A program made the position numbers and the translations under genes. A stretch of 11,930 nt of DNA from Bacteroidales bacterium (GTDB taxonomy: Bacteria > Bacteroidota > Bacteroidia > Bacteroidales > WCHB1-69): assembly GCA_017618435.1 (NCBI GenBank), contig JAFZUH010000038.1:1-11930 (forward strand), given 5' to 3'. The notes below the pieces were generated by a model. It was given only the letters and a program-made list of their open reading frames with translations, was not told the origin of the DNA and searched no databases. Positions 1-6,546 of this stretch are shown here, one piece after another (within the stretch, counting starts at the first letter, position 1; each line of letters opens with the position of its first letter).

Positions 1-1349
1 GATACAATATTGCCTTTTGGGTCTATCAAAACACCTAAAGGCAATGTGTAAGTTTGATATGTATCTAAAAATGAATATCTGTCTTCCGGCGTTAAAAATG
101 TCCATGTGAAATTTTTGTGTTCATTGACATAATGATACAATTTTGCCGATTCAAAATCAAGCATTACGCTTACAATCTGAAGTTTGTCGCCGAATTGTTC
201 CTGCATTTGTTCCAAGACAAACATTTCTTGTTGCGATTCTTGATTGTAGGTGGCGAAAAAATGCAGATAAAGATATTTTCCGGCAAAATCGTTTAAATGA
301 AAAGTATTGTTATATATATCTTTTAACGTAAAATCCGGAGCAGGATAGGCGGTTTGGAATTGTGTTAAATGCCGTATCATGTTTGCCGCCATTGTTTTAT
401 GCTCTTCAAATTTGGACAGGACAGTTATTTGTTGCAACAATTTCAATAGTTGTGTTCTATTGAAATCTTCATTTTCTTTGTATAGTTCTCCGATTGTTTT
501 TATCAGAACCATTTCCCGAACCTGTTCATTCACAAGGGTGGGGTCTGCTCCAAGCAAATCCAATATTTTGAATAATGGGGTTCCTTTGTTGATATGTTCC
601 TCTAATGTTTTGGCATGCAAATATTTGGAAGCCCCGTAAACATATCTTTCATAAAATTCGTTCAAAAAAGACATATACGATACATTGTTGTAGGGTATAT
701 ATGCCGAGGTCAGATATTTTTGATATACTTTTTCCCTGTTTTTCTGATAATACAGAAAATCAATGGAAGCATAACGGTATTTTACGTATTGGGAATAGAA
801 ATCCATGGCTTGTTCATCGTATGGAAATCGTGTACGGAGCAAATTTACCAAACTGTCGTAAGTTTCTTCGGGTGTCTGTCGGTAAAAATATTCTTCAAAA
901 TTATAGAAAAAATAGCGGTAATAGCGTTCAAATCCATCTATTTTGTAGTTTAATTCCGAATTGTCGAAAGGCAGCAGGGCAACATGCAGACGGAACCCGT
1001 ACAATTGTGCATCAATTCTATCTAAGGCTTGCGTGTCTGCGGAAATTTCAACTTGATATGATTTTTCAGGTTCAAGAAACATTTGTCCAAACGTGGCATT
1101 GTAGGCCAATTCTACCAATTGGGTTTCTTTTAGGGGCAGATGTATTTCAAACAAACCGTTTGAATCCACATTGGTCAAGGCCAATAATTTTTTTTCTTCT
1201 GTCAAAAAGTCGGCATATTGATAAAAACGCAATTGCCCGGAATGGGCAAAAGTAAGTTTTCCCGATATTTTTATCGGTTTGATTGCATAAGTTGCACTTG
1301 TTAGGCAACATAAGATTGCAAAGATAATATACCTGTATTTTGGGGTCAT
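1..1349 (-). CDS. Exported TlpA/AhpC-like thioredoxin-fold protein, cysteine-less; 3' end outside window
   Basis: The frame is open from the ATG at 1349 to the left edge (449 codons, no stop), so the gene is partial. Residues 1-22 form a signal peptide ending in an ATYA-type cleavage site. Residues about 25-110 resemble the beta-rich N-terminal domain seen in Bacteroidota TlpA-like proteins; 130-330 are mostly helical and rich in Tyr and Phe. From about 337 (APDFTL) a thioredoxin fold begins. The stretch HFFATYNQES at 363-372 aligns with the usual FWATWCxPC, so the two redox cysteines are replaced by Asn369 and Ser372. The cis-Pro region is kept (TLPLGVLIDPKG, Pro437). By inference it is periplasmic and acts as a binding or structural protein rather than a disulfide reductase. 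The start overlaps the coaD stop by one base (TGATG), so translation is probably coupled. The fold is fairly certain; the function is unknown. Confidence 0.85.
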   Translation of the reverse strand, partial: MTPKYRYIIFAILCCLTSATYAIKPIKISGKLTFAHSGQLRFYQYADFLTEEKKLLALTNVDSNGLFEIHLPLKETQLVELAYNATFGQMFLEPEKSYQVEISADTQALDRIDAQLYGFRLHVALLPFDNSELNYKIDGFERYYRYFFYNFEEYFYRQTPEETYDSLVNLLRTRFPYDEQAMDFYSQYVKYRYASIDFLYYQKNREKVYQKYLTSAYIPYNNVSYMSFLNEFYERYVYGASKYLHAKTLEEHINKGTPLFKILDLLGADPTLVNEQVREMVLIKTIGELYKENEDFNRTQLLKLLQQITVLSKFEEHKTMAANMIRHLTQFQTAYPAPDFTLKDIYNNTFHLNDFAGKYLYLHFFATYNQESQQEMFVLEQMQEQFGDKLQIVSVMLDFESAKLYHYVNEHKNFTWTFLTPEDRYSFLDTYQTYTLPLGVLIDPKGNIV

Positions 1350-1834
1350 CAATAATGACGGATAAAATCCACAATAGATTCAGGCACAAATGATTCTAAT
1401 TTGCCCCCATGAATGATAATATCTCTTACAGCCGAAGATGAAATGCCGATATGTTGAGGTTCTGAGAGTAAAAATACCGTTTCAACATCGGGTTTTAACA
1501 AACTGTTGGCATGGGCAATGCTCAGTTCCATATCAAAATCAATAACAGAACGCACACCTCTCACCATATACGAAATGTTTTTCTGTCTGCACAAATCAAC
1601 AGTTAAGCCGTCGTAGGCTATCACTTCTACGTTTTCCACATCGGCAAAGACAATGTTCAACATTTCCAACCGTTGTTCCAAGGTAAACAAGGATTGTTTT
1701 TTCCCGTTTTTACCGATGCCGACATAGAGTTTGTCAAACAAAGCCGATGCTCTCAAGGCTATGCTTTCGTGTCCCAAGGTTATCGGGTCGAAACTTCCTG
1801 CAAAAAGGGCTGTTTTTGGTGAAGATAAATTCAT
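1349..1834 (-). CDS. coaD: Phosphopantetheine adenylyltransferase (CoaD)
   Basis: Transfers AMP from ATP to 4'-phosphopantetheine, giving dephospho-CoA, the penultimate step of coenzyme A synthesis in the cytoplasm. At 161 residues it has the normal family length. The nucleotidyltransferase signature GSFDPITLGH lies at 13-22, with the catalytic T-x-G-H at 19-22. RGVRSVIDFDMELSIAHAN (92-110) matches the conserved central segment, and ISSSAVRD (131-138) is the second nucleotide-binding motif. The C-terminal FVPES is also typical. The start is five bases after the stop of the DUF4831 gene, and the stop overlaps the next gene's ATG, so it sits inside a compact operon. No oddities are seen. The assignment is secure. 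Confidence 0.97.
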   Translation of the reverse strand: MNLSSPKTALFAGSFDPITLGHESIALRASALFDKLYVGIGKNGKKQSLFTLEQRLEMLNIVFADVENVEVIAYDGLTVDLCRQKNISYMVRGVRSVIDFDMELSIAHANSLLKPDVETVFLLSEPQHIGISSSAVRDIIIHGGKLESFVPESIVDFIRHY

Positions 1835-1839
1835 TTCGG

Positions 1840-2937
1840 TTATTTTTTTCTTACTTCCAAGGTTTCAATCGCTCCCGTATAAGGGTTGAGTTCTATATTC
1901 AACAATGGTTCTGTTATATATCTAACGCTGCCGTTTTGGGCTATCGGATATGCACCTAAATATTGAACAATTTTGTTGTTGCATAATAAATAAACTCTAT
2001 AATAGGCGGGCAGATTCACGCATAGACTGTTTTTGGGAGCCGCTTTTTGTGTTTCCGTAGTTGGAATGCTTTTTTCTTTATTTTCTTTACACAACATTAA
2101 TTTATATCGTTGCGTATAAATATCATTGGTGAATCCTATTGCCGATGAAAAACCGAATAGAGGACAATACAAGGTGTCGGCATTGCCTTGGGGAACAATG
2201 CGGAAAGTTTGTGTTTCTTTTGTTTTTTCGGTATAGCCTGTAAACAAAACAGCCAAATCGGCTTCTCTTGTATTCAAGCCTGCCAGCATCAAATCCAAAC
2301 GGGAAAAATCCACTTCCAGAGCCCCGCTCAACAAATCCTTGCGGGTATCTCTTATTTCCTCTATTTCACTGGCAACATCTTTGGCATAGCGTTCTCCCGA
2401 TTTGGGTTGCCAATGCGAGGTGATTTTGGGTATTCTCACCACTTCGTCTTCTTCATAAATTTCTTGGTAGGTGGTGTCAAATACCTGTTCCATTTCATCG
2501 GTGTGAAAAAGATAAAATCTGTTTTCAGTTTCTTTTTCCGGCATTTCAAAATTGTAGGTTTCCTGTATGTCGGGCATTTGCTCAAAGCCGACAATCATAC
2601 CTTGTTTGAACAAATGGGCAAAGGCGGGACATGAAGTTTCTATGGGATATATTTTTGAAGTGTCTTTATCGGATTTCCATGTAAGTTTTATCCCCGAAAA
2701 AGTATAAAACAGACTGTCTTTTTTTATAACAGGTTGTTTGTTCTCTGTTAATTTGTTTGCGTATTTGCACAATGGACCTCTTGTCTGCTCGTGTTTGATG
2801 AGCGTTGCCTCTATTTCAAAATAATTGTAAGGTAAGATATATGAAAATGAAGAAGAATTTTTTTGTGCCATCAATGATAACGACAGCGAACTACAAATAA
2901 TCAACAATAAAAAATTGTTTTTCTTGAGCAACATCAT
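1840..2937 (-). CDS. DUF4831 family exported protein
   Basis: A 365-residue protein of the Bacteroidota DUF4831 family; no biochemical function is known. Recognised by the order of family landmarks: an early ILPYNYFEIEATLIKHEQTRGP segment (most members read YxLPKT...GPxxKYAE), a middle EIEEIRDTRKDLLSG, then LNTREADLAVLFTGYTE followed by KETQTF. The start chosen is the first of two Met codons at 2937, directly before KKNNFLLLIICSS, giving a signal peptide that ends near MAQ. A longer frame opens at 2991, overlapping the xpt stop as TAATG, but the TATCTTTG promoter at 2971-2978 lies inside that extension, so the shorter start fits better. No lipobox cysteine follows the signal, so the product is probably periplasmic or outer-membrane associated. 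It precedes coaD by five bases. Confidence 0.85.
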   Translation of the reverse strand: MMLLKKNNFLLLIICSSLSLSLMAQKNSSSFSYILPYNYFEIEATLIKHEQTRGPLCKYANKLTENKQPVIKKDSLFYTFSGIKLTWKSDKDTSKIYPIETSCPAFAHLFKQGMIVGFEQMPDIQETYNFEMPEKETENRFYLFHTDEMEQVFDTTYQEIYEEDEVVRIPKITSHWQPKSGERYAKDVASEIEEIRDTRKDLLSGALEVDFSRLDLMLAGLNTREADLAVLFTGYTEKTKETQTFRIVPQGNADTLYCPLFGFSSAIGFTNDIYTQRYKLMLCKENKEKSIPTTETQKAAPKNSLCVNLPAYYRVYLLCNNKIVQYLGAYPIAQNGSVRYITEPLLNIELNPYTGAIETLEVRKK

Positions 2938-2970
2938 ATTATAATTGTATATGTATTGTATTATCTTTTG

Positions 2971-2978
2971 CAAAGATA
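2971..2978 (-). promoter_or_regulatory. Bacteroidota -7 promoter element TATCTTTG before the DUF4831 gene
   Basis: Perfect match to TAnnTTTG on the minus strand, in the 53-base gap between the xpt stop and the DUF4831 start. Initiation would be near 2963, leaving an AT-rich 5' leader of about 26 bases. It suggests that DUF4831-coaD-thioredoxin can be transcribed apart from xpt. No clear -33 TTG element was identified. Confidence 0.65.
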
Positions 2979-2990
2979 CAACAAATTTCA

Positions 2991-3566
2991 TTAATATTGT
3001 TTCAAATTTATTTTATTATTTTCCAACGATTCCACTATTGCCAACGATTCTATATGTTCAATGCCTGCTTTTTGCAAGACCGTCCGACCTTGCTGAAAGC
3101 CTTTTTCTATAACGAATCCCATGCCGGCAATGGTGGCTCCCGCCTGACGGCAAAGGTCTATAATACCCAAACCCGCGTTGCCATAGGCGAGAAAATCATC
3201 AATAAACAAAATGTTGTCCGTGCTATGCAAATAGTTGCGGTTAATGACAAAAGAATATGATTTTTGTTTGGTAAATGAAAAAATATTGGTTTCAAAACAC
3301 TCGTCCATTGTGGAAGGCCTTTCCTTTTTGGCAAACACTACAGGTACATTCATCAAATAGCCCGACATAACGGCAGGGGCAATGCCGGAGACTTCTACGG
3401 TTATGATTTTGCTGATGTTTTCTTGGGCAAAACGATGTTGGAATTCTTGGGCAATCTGCATCATCAAACGAGCGTCTATCTGATGATTGATAAAACTATC
3501 CACTTTCAAAATTTTGTTTTGCAGACATTTGCCATCTTGCAGTATTCTATCGCATAATATTTTCAT
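2991..3566 (-). CDS. xpt: Xanthine phosphoribosyltransferase
   Basis: Salvages xanthine by joining it to PRPP to give XMP, in the cytoplasm. The 191-residue length matches the Xpt family (about 190-194). The N-terminal LKVDSFINHQID (20-31) and EVSGIAPAVMSG (58-69) are near-identical to the Bacillus-type enzyme. FAKKERPST (78-86) and FSFTKQ (96-101) follow. The PRPP-binding loop is ILFIDDFLAYGNAG (119-132), and the conserved GFVIEKGFQQGR lies at 150-161. The ATG at 3566 sits about 23 bases downstream of a TAATTTTG promoter element, too close to allow a purine riboswitch such as the one controlling xpt in Firmicutes. It is the first gene of the minus-strand cluster. Confidence 0.96.
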   Translation of the reverse strand: MKILCDRILQDGKCLQNKILKVDSFINHQIDARLMMQIAQEFQHRFAQENISKIITVEVSGIAPAVMSGYLMNVPVVFAKKERPSTMDECFETNIFSFTKQKSYSFVINRNYLHSTDNILFIDDFLAYGNAGLGIIDLCRQAGATIAGMGFVIEKGFQQGRTVLQKAGIEHIESLAIVESLENNKINLKQY

Positions 3567-3588
3567 AACACCACTGGTTTAATGTCTG

Positions 3589-3596
3589 CAAAATTA
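3589..3596 (-). promoter_or_regulatory. Bacteroidota -7 promoter element TAATTTTG before xpt
   Basis: Perfect TAnnTTTG match on the minus strand. Initiation near 3582 would leave a leader of about 15 bases before the xpt ATG. Confidence 0.6.
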
Positions 3597-3647
3597 AGCA
3601 ATAAATCAATGTCTTTTCTTAATTGGACCTAATTTTTGCAACAATAA

Positions 3648-3675
3648 AAAAACAGGACAGAAAAGTCCTGTTTTT
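3648..3675 (-). terminator. Rho-independent terminator after the lipoprotein pair
   Basis: Eleven-base-pair stem (aaaaacaggac with gtcctgttttt) around the six-base loop 3659-3664. On the minus strand the stem runs into a tract of T. It lies 54 bases past the stop of the 3730-4176 gene and just before the xpt promoter, so it separates the two minus-strand units. The A and T tracts on both sides could let it work in both directions. Confidence 0.85.
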
Positions 3676-3729
3676 CAACTTGTGAACATTCACCTGATTA
3701 CGTGTCTTTTGTTGAAATTATTGGGTTGT

Positions 3730-4176
3730 TTATTTCTTTTTTTCCAATTCATAACGAACACTAAAACTCTCTGAATAGGCCTTATGTTGAGCGACCCCAT
3801 AGTCATCCCAATCGTCGTAGCCAGAATATTTTATTTTTCCGGACAAACTCATTGTTTTGTTATTTATTTCATCTATTTCCAACTCTACGGACATTCCATA
3901 TTTCTTTAAATCCCCACCGGAAAAACTCAAAGAATTTTTACTGCAAGAATAATCACATTCGAAATCTGTCCCCCCAATAAGGTCTCCAATAAATGTACCA
4001 TTTTCTTTAAATGTCCAAGTTGCACCTTTAACCTCATCTGAATTACCAAAGTCAGATTTAGCGGAGGTTACTTTCCATTTGCCGATAATTTGTTTTTCCG
4101 GTTTTTTGCAGGAAGTCATTGTGGTCATACCTGCAATAAGTAAAACTACACTTAAACTGTACAATAATTTTTTCAT
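3730..4176 (-). CDS. Lipocalin-like lipoprotein, paralog A
   Basis: A 148-residue predicted lipoprotein. Residues 1-22 are a signal peptide with a lipobox ending MTSC, giving a lipidated Cys23. The mature part opens CKKPEK, lacking the acidic residues at +2/+3 that mark surface export in Bacteroidota, so a periplasm-facing location is the simpler guess. GKWKVTSA at 32-39 has the G-x-W that opens lipocalin-like small barrel domains, followed by WTFKENGTFIGD, a repeating beta pattern typical of that group. The C-terminus is rich in charged and Tyr residues. It lies 34 bases downstream of paralog B (4211-4678), and the two share a nearly identical N-terminal quarter but diverge afterwards. No ligand can be inferred. 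Confidence 0.85.
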   Translation of the reverse strand: MKKLLYSLSVVLLIAGMTTMTSCKKPEKQIIGKWKVTSAKSDFGNSDEVKGATWTFKENGTFIGDLIGGTDFECDYSCSKNSLSFSGGDLKKYGMSVELEIDEINNKTMSLSGKIKYSGYDDWDDYGVAQHKAYSESFSVRYELEKKK

Positions 4177-4688
4177 TTCTTTGTGTTTTTTTATGTTTAT
4201 TATTTACTATTTATTTTATTTTTTCCAATTCGTATTCAAGGGGGTCTGTATAAGTATCATGATGTTCTTCTTCATATCCATCAGCTTTAACTTTTCCGGA
4301 CAAACTCATTGTTTTATTGGAAATTCCCTCTATATCAAATTCAAAAGTGTAAGTGCCATGTATATCTTTGCCCCCATTACTTCGATATTTAATTCCAGAT
4401 AATGTTAATGTTTTACCATCACAAGAATAATCACATTCTATTTCATCTCCGTTATTATTTAACACCCAGTCGTCTTCAGCCAAATCATAAATGTCACCGA
4501 CAAACTTTCCATTGTCTTTAAATGTCCATGTATTTCCTTTGGCATTTTCATCATTTTTGTTTGCGGAGGTTACCTTCCATTTGCCGATAATTAGTTTTTC
4601 CGGTTTTTTGCAGGAGGTCATTGTTGTCATGCCTGCAATAAGTAAAACTACGCTTAAATTGTACAATAATTTTTTCATTTCTTTGTGG
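4079..4688. repeat. Tandem duplication visible as a direct DNA repeat
   Basis: Bases about 4074-4187 and 4575-4688 differ at only about seven of 114 positions by eye. The copied piece covers the last bases before the start codon (ACAAAGAA ATG on the minus strand), the signal peptide, the lipobox and the first lipocalin strand of each lipoprotein. Similarity drops sharply in the rest of the two genes, so the 5' part was either copied more recently by gene conversion or is under stronger constraint. Confidence 0.75.
4211..4678 (-). CDS. Lipocalin-like lipoprotein, paralog B
   Basis: A 155-residue predicted lipoprotein with the same layout as its downstream neighbour: signal peptide, lipobox TMTSC with Cys23, then CKKPEK, GKWKVTSA and WTFKDNGKFVGD. 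Both share ECDYSC in the middle and NKTMSLSGK near the end, and both finish YELEK. The Cys pair in CDYSC may form a disulfide. The middle differs (DLAEDDWVLNNNGDE here, a shorter loop in A), as does the C-terminal acidic stretch (GYEEEHHDTY). It is the first gene of the pair, behind a structured gene-free leader. The tandem arrangement and high DNA identity at the 5' ends indicate fairly recent duplication. Function unknown. Confidence 0.85.
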   Translation of the reverse strand: MKKLLYNLSVVLLIAGMTTMTSCKKPEKLIIGKWKVTSANKNDENAKGNTWTFKDNGKFVGDIYDLAEDDWVLNNNGDEIECDYSCDGKTLTLSGIKYRSNGGKDIHGTYTFEFDIEGISNKTMSLSGKVKADGYEEEHHDTYTDPLEYELEKIK

Positions 4689-4827
4689 CTTGTTATCCCA
4701 TCGCCCCGTCGGTTTTAAAATTTAATAAAATATTTTGTTCCTGCTCTGACGGCTTTGCAGGTCTTGCCCCGTTTTGAAGAGTTCCGGTTCTCTCTGCGGG
4801 TTTGCAAAATATGAGTAAAATAGGGAT
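4679..4827 (-). other. Gene-free structured leader of the lipoprotein pair
   Basis: No open frame of note. On the minus strand, small stems are visible: a nested hairpin at 4768-4800 (cccg with cggg, enclosing agag with ctct) and one at 4740-4761 (cctgc with gcagg). A promoter-like CATATTTTG lies near 4805-4811, one base short of the TAnnTTTG spacing, so initiation near 4798 with a leader of about 120 bases is possible. It could instead be read-through from the small RNA upstream. Confidence 0.4.
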
Positions 4828-5000
4828 AAAAAAAACGAGCGTTCCCTATTTATCCTTGAGGCTGTAGGAAATGCCCATTACTGCAAATAAGTAACGCCCA
4901 CATATCGTTGCGGACGCTTGACAACTTATTATGGCAGTAATCTCTTAAAACTTCCTACATTCCAAGGATGCCAAATAAATCGCAAACGCGAACTTTAATA
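4828..5000 (-). ncRNA. Rod-shaped small RNA candidate, 6S-like
   Basis: On the minus strand an almost continuous hairpin spans 4989 to 4839. The outer stem is 4975-4989 with 4839-4853 (13 of 15 paired), then CCUUG with CAAGG, then UGUAGGAA (4952-4959) with its complement (4863-4870). Next comes an asymmetric bubble of ten bases (4942-4951) against six (4871-4876). It is followed by AUUACUGC (4934-4941) with 4877-4884, AAUAAGU with ACUUAUU, and an apical stem GCGUCCGC with GUGGGCGU. Eight T follow on the minus strand (4828-4835), as in intrinsic termination. Upstream lie TACCTTTG (5033-5040) and a weaker CTCTTTG (5007-5013), giving an RNA of about 170-200 bases. A single rod with a central bubble, of this length and under its own promoter, is the 6S RNA plan (the Bacteroidales-1 motif is regarded as Bacteroidota 6S). 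The 6S identity is inference; the hairpin is seen directly. Confidence 0.65.
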
Positions 5001-5032
5001 TGTTTGCAAAGAGTTTTGTCTCAATGCAATTG

Positions 5033-5040
5033 CAAAGGTA
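5033..5040 (-). promoter_or_regulatory. -7 promoter element TACCTTTG for the small RNA
   Basis: Perfect TAnnTTTG match on the minus strand, pointing into the rod-shaped RNA and the lipoprotein pair. Initiation would be near 5026. A second, poorer element (ACTCTTTG, 5007-5014) lies downstream with a TTG about 18 bases before it, so the exact RNA 5' end is uncertain. Confidence 0.5.
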
Positions 5041-5145
5041 ATACTTTTTTCTGAAAAATCGCATATTTTTGAAAAAATTTCTCTAAAAAGGAAACACAAA
5101 ACATTTTTTACATTTTACAGATTCAAACTATATTATTTATTTTAT

Positions 5146-5153
5146 TATCTTTG
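5146..5153 (+). promoter_or_regulatory. Bacteroidota -7 promoter element TATCTTTG for pyrK-lemA-htpX
   Basis: Perfect TAnnTTTG match, 32 bases before the pyrK ATG; initiation near 5160 leaves a short AT-rich leader. Between this and the small-RNA promoter (5041-5145) only AT-rich sequence is seen, so the two promoters diverge from a common spacer. Confidence 0.65.
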
Positions 5154-5185
5154 CAAAAAATAAAACTATTGGTAATAATAACGAG

Positions 5186-5956
5186 ATGAAACACATTGTA
5201 AATTTTAAAGTTCTAAAAAACACACCATTACAAGATTCTGATTTTGAGTTGTTGGTGCAAAGCGATACCGATTTGGAACATATTCTACCCGGACAATTTG
5301 TCAATATACTCGTTCCTCATACCAACAAAACACTTTTAAGAAGACCTATTTCCATTTGTGATGTGGATTACGGGCAAAGAAGCCTGCTTTTCTATATCCG
5401 CAAAGTCGGCAACGGAACACAAACATTGGCGAACATACAGGTCGGGGAAACGCTAAATATAATATATCCTTTGGGAAATTGTTTTTCCACCACTGCCAAA
5501 AATCCTCTGTTAATAGGTGGCGGTGCAGGCATTGCCCCTTTGGTGTTTTTGTCCAAACAATATGAGAAAAACGGCATACAACCCACCGTTCTTTTAGGCG
5601 GAAAAACGGAAAAATCGTTGTCCTTACGCCAGCATTTTTCTGCTGCTGCCAACATCTGTACCACAACCGATGACGGTTCTTGCGGGGAAAAAGGACTGGT
5701 AACTTGCCATAGCATTATGCACAACTTGTCTGATTTTGATATCATACAAACCTGCGGTCCGCAAATTATGATGCAAGCCGTTGCCAAATTGGCTGAAAAT
5801 ATCGGAATAAAATGTGAAGTGTCGTTGGAAAACACTATGGCTTGCGGAGTAGGGGCTTGTCTTTGTTGTGTTACCAAAACAACAAAAGGGAATGAATGTG
5901 TCTGCACAAACGGACCTGTTTTTGACAGTAAAGAATTATTAAATTTTGTTAAATAA
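5186..5956 (+). CDS. pyrK: Dihydroorotate dehydrogenase electron transfer subunit (PyrK)
   Basis: The FAD and [2Fe-2S] subunit that passes electrons from class 1B dihydroorotate dehydrogenase (PyrD) to NAD+ in pyrimidine synthesis. The 256-residue length is typical. RRPISICD (52-59) is the FAD-binding RxYS-type motif; GGGAGIAPL (111-119) is the nucleotide-binding loop of the ferredoxin-reductase fold; TCGP (189-192) is a family landmark near the NAD site. The cluster cysteines are C220, C225, C228 and C240, with the usual spacing CxxxxCxxC followed by C before the NGPVF signature. Extra cysteines C227 and C238 are also present. The partner pyrD is not in this window. It is followed 17 bases later by lemA, an unrelated function, so the operon probably reflects shared transcription only. 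Confidence 0.94.
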   Translation: MKHIVNFKVLKNTPLQDSDFELLVQSDTDLEHILPGQFVNILVPHTNKTLLRRPISICDVDYGQRSLLFYIRKVGNGTQTLANIQVGETLNIIYPLGNCFSTTAKNPLLIGGGAGIAPLVFLSKQYEKNGIQPTVLLGGKTEKSLSLRQHFSAAANICTTTDDGSCGEKGLVTCHSIMHNLSDFDIIQTCGPQIMMQAVAKLAENIGIKCEVSLENTMACGVGACLCCVTKTTKGNECVCTNGPVFDSKELLNFVK

Positions 5957-5973
5957 ATAAAAAATTTTTAAAC

Positions 5974-6525
5974 ATGACAGCATTAATTATAATAGGAGTA
6001 ATTGTCCTCCTCGTTTTATGGGTAATCGGAATTTACAATGGTATGATAAAAAAACGCAACAACGTTGACAAAGAATGGAGAAACGTAGATGTGCAGTTGG
6101 AAAGACGTTATGCCTTGATACCCAATTTGGTAGAAACCGTTAAAGGTTATGCAAAACACGAAAGTGAAGTGTTGGAAAAAATCACTGCCTACCGTTCTCA
6201 GGCTATGAGTGCAAACACTATTGCCGAAAAAGCAGAGGCAAACAATTTATTGTCTTCGGCCTTGTCCGGTCTGAAAGTGCAGTTGGAAGCCTATCCGGAT
6301 TTAAAAGCCAATACAAATTTCTTGCAATTACAGGAAGAATTGGCTTCTACGGAGAATAAAATTTCATTTTCCCGCCAATTGTACAACCAAGTGGTAACCG
6401 ACTATAACAACAAAATTCAAATATTTCCCAATTCAATCATAGCCGGTATGTTTAATTTTACGGCAAAAGAATTGTTTGAATTATCAACTCCGGAGGCACG
6501 TCAAGCTCCGAAAGTTTCTTTTTAA
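5974..6525 (+). CDS. lemA: LemA family membrane protein
   Basis: A 183-residue LemA family protein. Residues 3-21 form one membrane helix, followed by the positively charged IKKRNNVDKEW. The rest is the family's helical bundle, with the conserved motif VQLERRYALIPNLVETVKGY at about 40-59 and HESEVLEKIT next. The later stretch ENKISFSRQLYNQVVTDYN (about 131-149) and FPNSIIAGMF are also family hallmarks. The molecular role is not well defined. LemA genes often sit directly before htpX, as here (21-base gap), which suggests a partnership in membrane-protein quality control; that link is known from gene neighbourhoods rather than shown here. Topology is N-terminus out with a cytoplasmic bundle, or the reverse; the sequence alone does not decide. 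Confidence 0.95.
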   Translation: MTALIIIGVIVLLVLWVIGIYNGMIKKRNNVDKEWRNVDVQLERRYALIPNLVETVKGYAKHESEVLEKITAYRSQAMSANTIAEKAEANNLLSSALSGLKVQLEAYPDLKANTNFLQLQEELASTENKISFSRQLYNQVVTDYNNKIQIFPNSIIAGMFNFTAKELFELSTPEARQAPKVSF

Positions 6526-6546
6526 ATAAAATAAAAAGATTTTTCC

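Noticed and set aside
605..1255. Open plus-strand frames across 143-1255
   Set aside because: They lie opposite a well-formed minus-strand gene with a signal peptide and thioredoxin fold; their translations show no family pattern.
2938..2991. Longer start for the DUF4831 gene at 2991
   Set aside because: The -7 promoter element TATCTTTG lies within the extension, and the signal peptide begins at 2937.
3567..3729. Purine riboswitch upstream of xpt
   Set aside because: The leader after the TAATTTTG element is only about 15 bases, and no purine aptamer core is seen.
4828..5000. tmRNA, RNase P RNA or SRP RNA
   Set aside because: There is no tRNA-like end or tag frame, no RNase P conserved cores, and no GGAA-tetraloop SRP helix; the rod with a central bubble fits 6S better.
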